Shown here: piece by piece, positions 40,443 through 48,919 of the stretch
Layout of the letters: every line of letters starts with the position of its first letter
Position numbering within the stretch: position 1 is the stretch's first letter
Source of the DNA: Candidatus Villigracilis vicinus
Lineage (GTDB): Bacteria; Chloroflexota; Anaerolineae; Anaerolineales; Villigracilaceae
DNA: 64,000 nt
Assembly (NCBI GenBank): GCA_016721315.1
Contig: JADKIL010000013.1
Location: 62,001-126,000, forward strand
Direction: 5' to 3'
Translations under genes and position numbers: made by a program
The notes under the pieces: generated by a model
Seen by the model: only the letters and a program-made list of their open reading frames with translations
The model's database searches: none
Told to the model about the DNA's origin: nothing

Positions 40443-42701
40443 CTACGGAGCTGCACCTGAACCGCCCGCACCTTGAGCAATATCCAGTGCTTTTATTTCA
40501 AAGTAAGCCTTAATCATGCGTGAAACCATGGGGCCTGCCACACTGGCACCCTCGCCGCCATTATAGGCAAAAGCGATCACCGCAATTTCAGGGTCTTCAT
40601 AAGGCGCATACGCGAGCGTCCAGGAATGAGTTGGCCAGGCGCCAAAGTTACAGCGTTCAGCGGCACGGGCCACATCGTCACAATATTCGGCGGTTCCTGT
40701 CTTTCCGGCAACGGCGATCGGGAAATCAAGGAAGAGTCTATATAACGTACCAAAGGATGTGTCAGTAACTGCCCGCCTTGTCCCTGCCCGTACAGCCGCT
40801 ACGGTCTCCGGATTTACTGCCTTTAAATCATCTGTCAGTGTGCAATATGGTCCGTCACAAGAATATCCATGAATTAGAGGGTCCACTGTAATATCCCATT
40901 TCATGTTGGGAGTAAAGGGAGATATCTGGTAACTGCCTTCAGTTTGAAACGGAGAAGCCTTAAAATCTTCAGGGTCTGGGTCAAACCACATTGGCACCAC
41001 GTTCCCATCACCATCCGTCACTTGGCGAATAATGGTAGGCTGCATCAACTTTCCATTATTTGCGATCGTCGCTCCAGACATTAAAACCTGCAGCGGGGTC
41101 GCCAGGACAAATCCCTGACCCACGCTTGCAATGTACGTATCGCCAGTAGACCAGTTCTCACCCGTGTTAATACGCTTCCATTGCGGGTCAGGAATCAAAC
41201 CATTTTGTTCACCCGGTAATTCAATACCCGAAGGAGCGTTGTATCCCAACGCAGTTGCATATTCCTTTAGACGCTCAATTCCCAAGCCCTGGAGGATCTC
41301 ATCTTCAAAGCCGCCGCCTAATTTATAAAAGCACACATTACTCGAATAAGCAATGCATTGCGTAAAGGTAATGGGACCAAAACCCTCTGGGCGCTGGTCA
41401 AAAATATGATCAACGAACGGGCGTGTATTTCGGTCCGTACAAATATCGTTTGGGTTAAAGCGCTCACAAAGCAAGAGTTGACCTGGAGCATTAACGATCG
41501 TATCTAGGTCCACCACGCCTTCATTGAAAGCACCGGTCGCCGTTGAAAGCTTGAATGTGGATCCAGGCGGATATTCGGCAGAGATGGCGTTGTTTAATAG
41601 CGGCTTGCGGGGATCCTGGCTTAATTGCTCATAGTAATAAGCAGGGATAAGACGGCTAAAACGGTTGTTCTCATAACTCGGGTAAGAAACCATGGCAAGG
41701 ATCTCACCCGTTTTCGGGTTCATTGCAATAATTACACCGCTCGAAATACGAACCTGCCCAAAATACGTGTTCCAAAACTCAATCTCTTCCAACAAAGTTG
41801 CTTCAGCAGCAGCTTGCAGCCGGGTATCAATAGTGAGATATACATTGTTCCCCGGCTCGGGCGCGATCGGCGGCTCAAGGTTGCGGATCTCCTGACCGGC
41901 AACGTCAACTTGGACAACACGCAAGCCATTCCTGCCAGCAAGAATCTCCTGCATGGAAGTTTCTACACCGGCATAACCGATCTTATCGCGGTTGGGAATA
42001 AATCCCTTGGCACGCAATTCTTCCTCTTGGGATGCAGGGATCGGTCCTAAAAATCCAATTAGATGCGCAGTCAGTGAACCCGTTGGATAATCACGGATCG
42101 GTTCGATCTCTACGCTCACGCCCGGCCAATCCATCTTCTTCTCTTCAACCACCCGGGCTATTTCTTCACTAACATTACACTGGACCTTAACCGAACTGTA
42201 TGGGGCAAGCGTATCCTGCAGAGCAACCAACTGAGCAATGCTCGGACCCGGCACACACGCTGCAAAAAGTTTCGCCTCTTCCAACGATTCCTCTGTCATC
42301 AAGCCGCCAGGAACGGATAAAAATATGGCGTCACTTTCAGGGTCGTTCGCCACAAAACTACCAGCTGGTACACCGACCAATTCGGATAATTCGCGATAGA
42401 TCAACTGAATATCTGAATCATCCGCTGGAAGGTTGGCAGGTGTAATAACTACGTTATATGCGGCAATATTTCTCGCAAGAATGTATCCATTACGGTCGTA
42501 AATAATACCGCGTGGAGCAGGAATACTGACCTCATTCGTGTAATTGTCAATGGCACGCGCCTGGTACAACTCGACATCGAACACCTGTAAATTTATCAAA
42601 CGGATAATGAATCCGGTCAACGTGAGCGCCACGACAAGATAGATCAATCCAAGCCGCCATGCCTCAAATCGAACCGGACGAGAATCTGAACCAACGCTCA
42701 T
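40443..42701 (-). CDS. mrdA: Penicillin-binding protein 2 (class B transpeptidase)
   Basis: The 752-residue protein has one N-terminal transmembrane helix, a pedestal/dimerisation domain, and a transpeptidase domain with all three catalytic motifs: PPGSTFKL (SxxK), SSNVCFYK (SxN) and AGKTGTAEY (KTG). It cross-links peptidoglycan for side-wall elongation, working with RodA and MreBCD. The start at 42701 follows GAGGAGTAGGA and just misses the mreD stop by 2 nt. An in-frame ATG at 42728 inside mreD is less likely. Confidence 0.94.
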   Translation of the reverse strand: MSVGSDSRPVRFEAWRLGLIYLVVALTLTGFIIRLINLQVFDVELYQARAIDNYTNEVSIPAPRGIIYDRNGYILARNIAAYNVVITPANLPADDSDIQLIYRELSELVGVPAGSFVANDPESDAIFLSVPGGLMTEESLEEAKLFAACVPGPSIAQLVALQDTLAPYSSVKVQCNVSEEIARVVEEKKMDWPGVSVEIEPIRDYPTGSLTAHLIGFLGPIPASQEEELRAKGFIPNRDKIGYAGVETSMQEILAGRNGLRVVQVDVAGQEIRNLEPPIAPEPGNNVYLTIDTRLQAAAEATLLEEIEFWNTYFGQVRISSGVIIAMNPKTGEILAMVSYPSYENNRFSRLIPAYYYEQLSQDPRKPLLNNAISAEYPPGSTFKLSTATGAFNEGVVDLDTIVNAPGQLLLCERFNPNDICTDRNTRPFVDHIFDQRPEGFGPITFTQCIAYSSNVCFYKLGGGFEDEILQGLGIERLKEYATALGYNAPSGIELPGEQNGLIPDPQWKRINTGENWSTGDTYIASVGQGFVLATPLQVLMSGATIANNGKLMQPTIIRQVTDGDGNVVPMWFDPDPEDFKASPFQTEGSYQISPFTPNMKWDITVDPLIHGYSCDGPYCTLTDDLKAVNPETVAAVRAGTRRAVTDTSFGTLYRLFLDFPIAVAGKTGTAEYCDDVARAAERCNFGAWPTHSWTLAYAPYEDPEIAVIAFAYNGGEGASVAGPMVSRMIKAYFEIKALDIAQGAGGSGAAP

Positions 42702-42703
42702 TC

Positions 42704-43198
42704 CTACTCCTCTATTGGGTATACCCAATAAGATACATCACGCATAAACGCATACATTGGAACCGCAAGCAACATATTCAACAAAAGGCTTGGCAAAGTA
42801 AGTAAAAACACTATGTCTTCAAGCATTAATGGGGTTCCAGAAAAGCTTAGAACAATGAATGAAAGCATATGAAAAAATATCGTCCCTAAAAAAACAACGC
42901 TGAACATGGCAAGGAGCGGAGCCTGCCACACTCGCCTTTGGAGTACCCGTGCCAGAAATACCACAGCCAAATATCCTATAACGATCACAGGCACAGATAA
43001 GCTTGAAACAAATCCAACATACAAACAGACCAATACACCCCAATGCCAGGAAGTTTTCACGCGCTCTTGTAACGCCCAGGCGGCAAGCAACACCAGAGGC
43101 AGGTCAGCATACCCAGAAAGCAGTTTAACCTGACTCACAACCGCAGATTGCAAGATCACAGCCAAACCTAAAAGTGGAAAGGCGATCAAATTTCGCAT
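42704..43198 (-). CDS. mreD: Rod shape-determining protein MreD
   Basis: This 164-residue integral membrane protein has four to five hydrophobic helices (MRNLIAFPLLGLAVILQSAVV, then LPLVLLAAWALQERV and others), typical of MreD in length and position between mreC and mrdA. It links MreC to the elongation complex. Sequence conservation in this family is low, so the assignment relies mainly on order and topology. It starts 4 nt after mreC. Confidence 0.88.
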   Translation of the reverse strand: MRNLIAFPLLGLAVILQSAVVSQVKLLSGYADLPLVLLAAWALQERVKTSWHWGVLVCLYVGFVSSLSVPVIVIGYLAVVFLARVLQRRVWQAPLLAMFSVVFLGTIFFHMLSFIVLSFSGTPLMLEDIVFLLTLPSLLLNMLLAVPMYAFMRDVSYWVYPIEE

Positions 43199-43202
43199 GG
43201 TT

Positions 43203-44045
43203 TTATGGGGCGGGGGTTACAGCCGGTTCAAGCGGAGCAATATCCACAGGGCGGAAGTTGGTAATGACCAGCACGATCTCAAGTCGGGAAAAGTCTACGG
43301 CAGGTTGAACTGTCGCCTGCTGGAACAGCTCAAATTCCAAGGCGCGAACCGTTACGATCTGCCCAATAATGAGGTCGGCAGGGTAACCACCGCCCAAACC
43401 GGAGGTCAGGATCAAGTCTCCCGATTCCACGGCTACATTTTGAGAGATAAGGTCCAGAGAAACATCGCCAGTGACTGAACCGTACAAGACCGCGCTGGTA
43501 TCTGCATTTTGCAAATACACATTTACAGCCGATGCCGGGTCCGTTATGAGTTGAACGCGCGCAGCATCTGCAATGACCGCATCCACACGCCCAACCAAAC
43601 CCTGGTTCGTCACCACAGGCATGCCACGGCGAATGTCATCATTTGACCCGCGATTAATAATAATGTAATGAAGAAATGGGCTGGGATCGCGACCGATCAC
43701 AGAGGCGGCCTTGTATGTACTCTCTGGATTGGAACGGGAAAAGTCAACGAGTGCAGCAAGAATTTCAGTTTCGTTGACGCGCTGCTGCAACTCGATCAAC
43801 TGCGCCTGCAACTGCGAAACCTGGGCTTCTAATTCAGCATTGCGTGTGCGCAGTGTAACGATATCGCGAGGCGCAGTAACAAAATCCTGAAAGCCAAGGA
43901 AGCGGCTGGAGATCCAGGTTTGAACATCAACCAGAACTGAGGTAAACCCTCTGGAGGCTGAACCCAATGCGCCGCTAAAGGCAAGCACAAGAATACCCCC
44001 AACCACCAGAAAGATTATCGTCGTTTGTAAGGAACGGGAATTCAT
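43203..44045 (-). CDS. mreC: Rod shape-determining protein MreC
   Basis: The 280-residue protein has one N-terminal transmembrane helix (about 8-28), a coiled coil (about 65-95, LRTRNAELEAQVSQLQ region) and a periplasmic double beta-barrel domain (RDPSPFLHYIIINRGSNDDIRRGMPV, then LVGRVDAV and GDLILTSGLGG). It bridges cytoplasmic MreB and outer PBP2. A Pro-rich C-terminal tail follows. It lies 38 nt downstream of mreB. Confidence 0.93.
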   Translation of the reverse strand: MNSRSLQTTIIFLVVGGILVLAFSGALGSASRGFTSVLVDVQTWISSRFLGFQDFVTAPRDIVTLRTRNAELEAQVSQLQAQLIELQQRVNETEILAALVDFSRSNPESTYKAASVIGRDPSPFLHYIIINRGSNDDIRRGMPVVTNQGLVGRVDAVIADAARVQLITDPASAVNVYLQNADTSAVLYGSVTGDVSLDLISQNVAVESGDLILTSGLGGGYPADLIIGQIVTVRALEFELFQQATVQPAVDFSRLEIVLVITNFRPVDIAPLEPAVTPAP

Positions 44046-44083
44046 TTTTTATTCAGCCCAAGAAGGGACTGTTTCAATTCATC

Positions 44084-45151
44084 CTAAATATGTCGGGTAC
44101 TGCCGCGCTCAAGCCCAATAAGATAACGGGAAAGGTTTTCGAGGTCTTCAAAGACAGTTGCCGCTCCACGGGCAACGCAGGTGAGCGGATCTTCCGCCAC
44201 CCACACGCGCAGTTTCAATTCATCTGTAAGTCGTTCAGCCAGTCCTTGTAACAACGCACCGCCGCCGGCAAGACAAATACCAATATCCATCAGATCTGAA
44301 ACGATCTCTGGAGGGATTTCATCCAAGGCATCGCGCACGGTATCAATAATAACCTGCACTGAACCGGAAAGCGCTTCGCGGATCTCAACAGAAGAGATCT
44401 CAACCGTTTCGGGCAAGCCGGTCACCAAATTCCTGCCACGTACTTCTGTTGTTTTCTCCGGCTGTAATGGGTAGGCGGAACCGATCTGCCATTTGATCTG
44501 CTCTGCAATACCAGACCCGATCAACAAGTTATATTTATTGCGCAAGTACTGCACCACATCCTGGTCCATCTCATCGCCAGCAACACGTAAAGAGCGAGAT
44601 GCAACCACACCACCTGTAGACATGACCGCTACTTCGGTAGTACCACCACCAATATCGACCACCATTGAACCACGGACTTCGCCAATGGGAAGCCCGGCTC
44701 CTATCGCCGCCGCAATTGGCTCCTCGATCAACATTGCCTGACGCGCCCCTGAAGCCATTACCGCATCATAAACCGCCCGTTTTTCCACTTCGGTTACACC
44801 GGTCGGCAGACCAACAATCACACGCGGACGCGGCAAAGGCACCACACTCTGTTCATGCACCTTGCCAATAAAATATTCAAGCATGACGCGTGTGACATCA
44901 AATTCGGCGATCACCCCATCCCGAATGGGACGCACCACCACCACATTGGCAGGAGTGCGGCCAACCATTTCCTTGGCTTCGAGACCGATCGCCAGTGGTT
45001 GTCGCAATTTCTTGTCGACAGTCACCCAGGATGGCTCATTGATCACGATCCCCTTGCCACGGACGTGTACAAGGGTATTCGCGGTGCCAAGGTCAATGGC
45101 GATATCCAGAGAAAAAAGGCCTAACAGCCAATTAAGTGGGTTGAAGGCCAA
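44084..45151 (-). CDS. mreB: Rod shape-determining actin homologue MreB
   Basis: This 355-residue bacterial actin has IDLGTANTLVHVRGKG (phosphate 1), VVDIGGGTTEVAVMS (phosphate 2) and GGALLQGLAERL (adenosine). Filaments on the inner membrane guide lateral wall synthesis. The start codon is TTG at 45151, with AGGAGCCTATT before it. An N-terminal MAFNPLNWLLGLF stretch may be a membrane-binding helix. A minus-strand TATAAT at 45200-45205 is the likely promoter for the cluster down to gltX. Confidence 0.95.
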   Translation of the reverse strand: MAFNPLNWLLGLFSLDIAIDLGTANTLVHVRGKGIVINEPSWVTVDKKLRQPLAIGLEAKEMVGRTPANVVVVRPIRDGVIAEFDVTRVMLEYFIGKVHEQSVVPLPRPRVIVGLPTGVTEVEKRAVYDAVMASGARQAMLIEEPIAAAIGAGLPIGEVRGSMVVDIGGGTTEVAVMSTGGVVASRSLRVAGDEMDQDVVQYLRNKYNLLIGSGIAEQIKWQIGSAYPLQPEKTTEVRGRNLVTGLPETVEISSVEIREALSGSVQVIIDTVRDALDEIPPEIVSDLMDIGICLAGGGALLQGLAERLTDELKLRVWVAEDPLTCVARGAATVFEDLENLSRYLIGLERGSTRHI

Positions 45152-45199
45152 AATAGGCTCCTATGATACAAGAATGGGCTCAAACAAAACTGCCGACCC

Positions 45200-45205
45200 A
45201 TTATA
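45200..45205 (-). promoter_or_regulatory. Likely -10 box of the mreB-to-gltX cluster
   Basis: TATAAT on the minus strand lies 48 nt before the TTG start of mreB. No convincing -35 box is present at normal spacing. Confidence 0.45.
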
Positions 45206-45291
45206 CCATGAGGAAGAGTCGCATTTTTTCACAATCCCTCAAGGCAATCGGGGTAAAATCAGGAAAATTTTCAACTCCGGAGGAACGAGAC

Positions 45292-46143
45292 ATGTCCAAG
45301 TTCGCGATCGTTACTGACAGCACTTCCTATATCCCATCAGAGGTTAGCCAGAAACATGGCATCACCATCACCCCACAAGTCCTTATCTGGGATAACCAGA
45401 CTTACCGCGATGGGATCGACATCCAACCGACAGATTTTTACAGCCGTCTCAAGACCGCCAAAACCATGCCGTCCACCTCGCAAGTTTCTCCCGCTACCAT
45501 GCAGGAGACCTTCCAAGGGCTTGTTGATAAGGGATTGTCTGTTCTTGGCATCTTCATTTCTTCCAAATTATCCGGCACTCTTCAATCTGCAATGCAAGCG
45601 AAAGATATGATGGGAAGCGCGGGCGAAAAAGTAATGCTGGTGGATAGCCAATCCACTGCGATGGGGCTTGGGTTCCAAGCGATCGCCGCAGCACGCGCCA
45701 TGGAAGCTGGAGCGAGCATCGAGGATTGTGCTGCGTCTGCAGCAAATGCTCACACTCGCACAGGTGTCCTTTTCGCTGTGGATACGCTTGAATTTCTGCA
45801 TCGCGGCGGACGCATTGGCGGCGCTCAACGTTTTATCGGTTCAGCGTTAAATCTCAAACCCATCCTTGCAGTCAAAGATGGAAAAGTGGAAGGGATTGAA
45901 CGCATTCGCACCAAAGGCAAAGCTCATGACCGCATCCTTGAATTGGTTACCGAACAGGTTAAAGGGAAGTCGAATGTTCGCATTGCAACTCTGCATGCCA
46001 ATGCTGCAGATGATGCGAAGATTCTATTGGATCGTGCCACCACAGCCCTATCTCCAGTGGAATCTCTTTTCACCGAGGTCAGCCCGGTTGTAGGAACACA
46101 TGCCGGACCTGGCACTGTGGGTCTCGCCTATATCTTTGATTAA
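45292..46143 (+). CDS. DegV-family fatty-acid-binding protein
   Basis: The 283-residue two-domain protein opens with FAIVTDSTSYIPSEV and contains TSQVSPATMQETF, FISSKLSGTLQSA and LEFLHRGGRIGGAQRF, all DegV signatures that bind one fatty acid molecule. In several bacteria such proteins (FakB) deliver exogenous fatty acids to a FakA kinase; FakA is not in this window. The ATG at 45292 is chosen because GGAGGAACGAG precedes it; upstream in-frame sequence is not family-like. The downstream regulator gene starts 3 nt after the stop. Confidence 0.9.
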   Translation: MSKFAIVTDSTSYIPSEVSQKHGITITPQVLIWDNQTYRDGIDIQPTDFYSRLKTAKTMPSTSQVSPATMQETFQGLVDKGLSVLGIFISSKLSGTLQSAMQAKDMMGSAGEKVMLVDSQSTAMGLGFQAIAAARAMEAGASIEDCAASAANAHTRTGVLFAVDTLEFLHRGGRIGGAQRFIGSALNLKPILAVKDGKVEGIERIRTKGKAHDRILELVTEQVKGKSNVRIATLHANAADDAKILLDRATTALSPVESLFTEVSPVVGTHAGPGTVGLAYIFD

Positions 46144-46146
46144 TGA

Positions 46147-46821
46147 ATGATCGACGAAACGCAATTTAAACGCATCGTAAAGTCGATGCCTTTTCTACAA
46201 AACGCAGACCTGGATTTCGTAAAAGACTTCCAACGGTCTGCATTTGTTGCACAGATCCCGGCAGGGCATGATGTTTTTCTGGAAGGGGATCATGTGGAGG
46301 CGATCGCCCTCCTGATCTCAGGTGTGGTGCGCGTTTACAAGGTCGGCGAAACGGGACGAGAGATCACCTTATATCGATTTGGAAACGGCTCTTCTTGCAT
46401 CCTGACCGCCAACGCCATTTTGAGCCGAAACACTTTCCCTGCCATTGCCACAGTCGAGCAGAATGCGGAAGCTGTGATGATTCCAGCGGATGTGTTTCGT
46501 GACTGGGTAAAACGTTACGATCTGTGGCGCGATTTTGTTTTTGACCTTTTATCACAACGGCTCTCCACGGTCATGGCAGTGGTAGACGAAGTGGTTTTTC
46601 AGCGCATGGATCGCCGGGTTGCCACACTATTATTAAAACGTGGAAGAATATCAAATCCTATCCGAATCACCCACCAAGAGATTGCCTCGGAACTGGGCAG
46701 CTCCCGCGAAGTCATCAGCCGCCTGCTGGAGGATTTCATCCACGAAGGCAGTATTCAGGCAGAGCGCGGAAGCATCGAAATCCTGGACTTTGAGCTATTG
46801 GAATCGCGTTCGCGTGTGTGA
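46147..46821 (+). CDS. Crp/Fnr-family transcriptional regulator
   Basis: The 224-residue protein has a cyclic-nucleotide-binding-like beta-roll (about 20-125, with DVFLEGDHVEAIALLISGVVRVYK) and a C-terminal winged helix (about 150-215; recognition helix in ITHQEIASELGSSREVISRLLEDF). A Cys in GNGSSCIL is present, but the N-terminal cysteine cluster of FNR is missing, so the effector is unknown. It is followed by DUF2892 and thioredoxin genes and by a perfect palindrome overlapping its stop codon, which suggests it controls them. Translation is probably coupled to degV. Confidence 0.9.
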   Translation: MIDETQFKRIVKSMPFLQNADLDFVKDFQRSAFVAQIPAGHDVFLEGDHVEAIALLISGVVRVYKVGETGREITLYRFGNGSSCILTANAILSRNTFPAIATVEQNAEAVMIPADVFRDWVKRYDLWRDFVFDLLSQRLSTVMAVVDEVVFQRMDRRVATLLLKRGRISNPIRITHQEIASELGSSREVISRLLEDFIHEGSIQAERGSIEILDFELLESRSRV

Positions 46822-46858
46822 CATTGTCACAGACAGAAATCTGGAAGTCTCCTATACT
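46817..46858 (+). promoter_or_regulatory. Promoter of DUF2892-thioredoxin operon with Crp/Fnr-type palindrome
   Basis: TGTGAC-ATT-GTCACA (46817-46831) is a perfect inverted repeat overlapping the regulator's stop codon. TATACT (46853-46858) is a -10 box with no good -35. The predicted start (about 46865) lies 41 nt from the palindrome centre, the class II activator position. The half-site spacing is one base shorter than the classic CRP site. Confidence 0.55.
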
Positions 46859-46896
46859 AACAACATCAATTCAAACTTCCAAAGGAGATTTTCCAA

Positions 46897-47097
46897 ATGA
46901 AACGCAATATGTCCAATACCGATCGCATCGTCCGTGTCTTGATTTCCGCTCTTTTTGCCTATTTGTACTTTAGCGGCATTGTCACCGGTACCCTTGGCAT
47001 CGTACTGCTCGTGCTCGCTGGTGTATTTACCTTGACCGCAGTGATCGCCTTCTGCCCGCTGTATGCACCCTTCAAGCTCAGCACCTACAAAGGTTAA
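46897..47097 (+). CDS. DUF2892-family small membrane protein
   Basis: This 66-residue, two-helix membrane protein starts KRNMSNTDRIVRVLISALFAYLYF and has the conserved CPLYAPFKLSTYKG ending of DUF2892. Relatives are fused to rhodanese (YgaP) or found in sulfur and redox operons; the function is unknown. CAAAGGAGATTTTCCAA precedes the ATG. The next gene carries a second DUF2892-like segment fused to thioredoxin. Confidence 0.85.
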   Translation: MKRNMSNTDRIVRVLISALFAYLYFSGIVTGTLGIVLLVLAGVFTLTAVIAFCPLYAPFKLSTYKG

Positions 47098-47109
47098 AGG
47101 ATAACATCG

Positions 47110-47135
47110 AGAGCGGACGAGTTTTCGTCCGCTCT
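47110..47135 (+). other. Stable hairpin between DUF2892 and thioredoxin genes
   Basis: AGAGCGGACGA (47110-47120) pairs with TCGTCCGCTCT (47125-47135) around GTTT. Only a weak T-run follows, so it may act as a partial terminator or mRNA stabiliser within the operon. Confidence 0.5.
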
Positions 47136-47146
47136 ACGCTTTAATC

Positions 47147-47644
47147 ATGAACAAACAAGAGTTTCAACAAAAACTGGAGTCCGGCAAGCCACTCGTAGTG
47201 GATTTTTGGGCGCCTTGGTGCGGACCTTGTAAGATGACGAAACCAATCCTAGACAGGCTGGGCATGGAATTTACTGAAGATGTAGAATTTCTGCCGATCA
47301 ACGCCGACGATTCGCGCGACATCATTGAACACTATCGTGTTTTTGGCATCCCAACCGTGGTCGCCATTCGCGATGGAAAAGAAGTTGCGCGGCTGACGGG
47401 CGCTCAGAACGAAGTTGGGTATCGGGCGGTGTTCGAAGCGCTGGCACAGGGAAAAGAAGTGAAAGTTTCCATGTCGCAGTTCGACCGTACGCTGCGGCTT
47501 GGCGCAGGCGCCTTATTCATCATGATCGGGGTGTCGAATAACAATTGGATCGTGGCTGGCATTGGCGGCATCCTCGCTTTTATGGGAATCTATGACCGAT
47601 GCCCAATATGGAACGCATTGACCCGATCGCTCAAGCGTAAGTAA
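47147..47644 (+). CDS. Thioredoxin fused to a DUF2892-like membrane segment
   Basis: The 165-residue protein has an N-terminal thioredoxin domain (1-105; active site FWAPWCGPCKM, cis-Pro in FGIPTVV) and a C-terminal two-helix membrane segment (about 112-160; FDRTLRLGAGALFIMIG and GIYDRCPIWNAL), which resembles DUF2892. The topology with the redox site facing the cytoplasm is likely. It probably exchanges electrons with a membrane or sulfur-relay partner. It is controlled with the preceding gene. Confidence 0.85.
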   Translation: MNKQEFQQKLESGKPLVVDFWAPWCGPCKMTKPILDRLGMEFTEDVEFLPINADDSRDIIEHYRVFGIPTVVAIRDGKEVARLTGAQNEVGYRAVFEALAQGKEVKVSMSQFDRTLRLGAGALFIMIGVSNNNWIVAGIGGILAFMGIYDRCPIWNALTRSLKRK

Positions 47645-47666
47645 AAAAACTGAATGACAGTAAACA

Positions 47667-47697
47667 GGCTCCGGTTTTGCCCGGAGCCGTTTTATTT
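47667..47697 (+). terminator. Intrinsic terminator
   Basis: GGCTCCGG (47667-47674) pairs with CCGGAGCC (47681-47688), followed by GTTTTATTT. It ends the thioredoxin unit just upstream of the udk promoter. Confidence 0.85.
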
Positions 47698-47725
47698 GCA
47701 CCGCATGGATGGCGACGGGTATAAT
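47696..47725 (+). promoter_or_regulatory. Promoter of udk, apparently leaderless
   Basis: TTGCAC (47696-47701), an 18-nt spacer and TATAAT (47720-47725). The preferred ATG (47733) is 7 nt after the -10 box, so the mRNA would begin at the start codon; no ribosome binding site is present. Confidence 0.55.
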
Positions 47726-47732
47726 CCTGTTC

Positions 47733-48356
47733 ATGATGCAGAAAATCCCATTGGTGATCGGAATTGCGGGCGGGTCAGGGTCTGGAAAGACCACCGTTGC
47801 ACAGGAATTATTAAGGAGAGTGGGATCAGATCGCATCGCCTACCTTCAACACGACTCGTACTACAAAGACCTGCGCATGCTGCCATCGGCACAGCATTCT
47901 GAGATCAATTTCGACCACCCCAACGCACTCGAAACCGAATTGCTCATCGAACACATCACAACCCTGCGCAGCTTCAAGCCTGTGCAGGTGCCGATCTATG
48001 ATTTTTCCAACGACACACGCAAATCAGAGACTTTTACCGTTCAGCCAAGTAATGTGATCCTTGTTGAGGGCATCCTGCTTTATGTGGAGCCCGAGCTGCG
48101 GAAATTATTCGATGTAAAGATCTTTGTGGATGCTGACGCAGACATCCGCTTCATTCGCCGCCTGCACCGCGACATCACCGAAAGAGGTCGCAGCACCGAA
48201 TCTGTGATCGAGCAATACTACGCCACGGTGCGTCCCATGCACCTGGAATTCGTAGAACCATCCAAACGATATGCCGATGTCATCATCCCCGAAGGTGGGC
48301 ATAATATTGCCGCCCTGGACATGGTGACAGCGAGAATCGAATTGCTGCTCAAATAA
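47733..48356 (+). CDS. udk: Uridine kinase
   Basis: The 207-residue P-loop kinase phosphorylates uridine and cytidine in pyrimidine salvage. Walker A is GGSGSGKTT near the N-terminus. The DSYYKDL motif, the NFDHPNAL motif and PIYDFSNDTRK are uridine-kinase signatures. The start at 47733 is favoured because a TATAAT lies 7 nt upstream; an ORF start at 47709 would put the -10 box inside the gene. Confidence 0.93.
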   Translation: MMQKIPLVIGIAGGSGSGKTTVAQELLRRVGSDRIAYLQHDSYYKDLRMLPSAQHSEINFDHPNALETELLIEHITTLRSFKPVQVPIYDFSNDTRKSETFTVQPSNVILVEGILLYVEPELRKLFDVKIFVDADADIRFIRRLHRDITERGRSTESVIEQYYATVRPMHLEFVEPSKRYADVIIPEGGHNIAALDMVTARIELLLK

Positions 48357-48398
48357 GGCAGTCAATCTATTTTATTTCATCACCCCAAGGAGAGACGT

Positions 48399-48908
48399 AT
48401 GGCAAAACAATGGAGCACGCCCCCCGCAATGCAGATCGACCCCAAAAAGAGTTACCGCGCCCGCATGGAAACCGATAACGGCACGATGGTGATCGAACTA
48501 TTTGCAGACAAAGCACCGGTCACTGTAAATAATTTCGTTTTCCTTTCACGGGAAGGTTATTACGATGGGGTTATTTTTCATCGTGTGATCTCGAACTTCA
48601 TGGCACAGGGCGGCGACCCGACCGGCACCGGACGCGGCGGACCTGGCTACAAATTCCAGGATGAATTTCACCCCAGCCTCAAGCACAGCAAGCGCGGCAT
48701 CCTATCGATGGCGAATGCAGGACCTGGCACGAACGGCTCACAATTCTTCATTACCCACGGACCCACCCCGCACCTTGATAACCGGCACACTGTGTTTGGT
48801 CAGATCGTGGAAGGTGAAGATGTGCTCATGTCCATCCCCGAGCGCGATCCGATGAAGGTCAATGCTCCGGCGGTTAAGATCATCAGCGTCACGATTGAAG
48901 AAATCTAA
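48399..48908 (+). CDS. Peptidyl-prolyl cis-trans isomerase (cyclophilin type)
   Basis: The 169-residue cytoplasmic cyclophilin catalyses proline isomerisation during folding. Active-site motifs FHRVISNFMAQGGDP, the GPGTNGSQFFIT segment and HLDNRHTVFGQIVEG are intact. There is no signal peptide. AAGGAGAGACGT precedes the ATG. The next gene's likely start lies 11 nt after the stop. Confidence 0.93.
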   Translation: MAKQWSTPPAMQIDPKKSYRARMETDNGTMVIELFADKAPVTVNNFVFLSREGYYDGVIFHRVISNFMAQGGDPTGTGRGGPGYKFQDEFHPSLKHSKRGILSMANAGPGTNGSQFFITHGPTPHLDNRHTVFGQIVEGEDVLMSIPERDPMKVNAPAVKIISVTIEEI

Positions 48909-48919
48909 AGGAACAAACC

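Noticed and set aside
45163..45291. N-terminal extension of the DegV protein
   Set aside because: GGAGG lies just before ATG 45292, where family homology begins; the upstream residues overlap the mreB promoter region.
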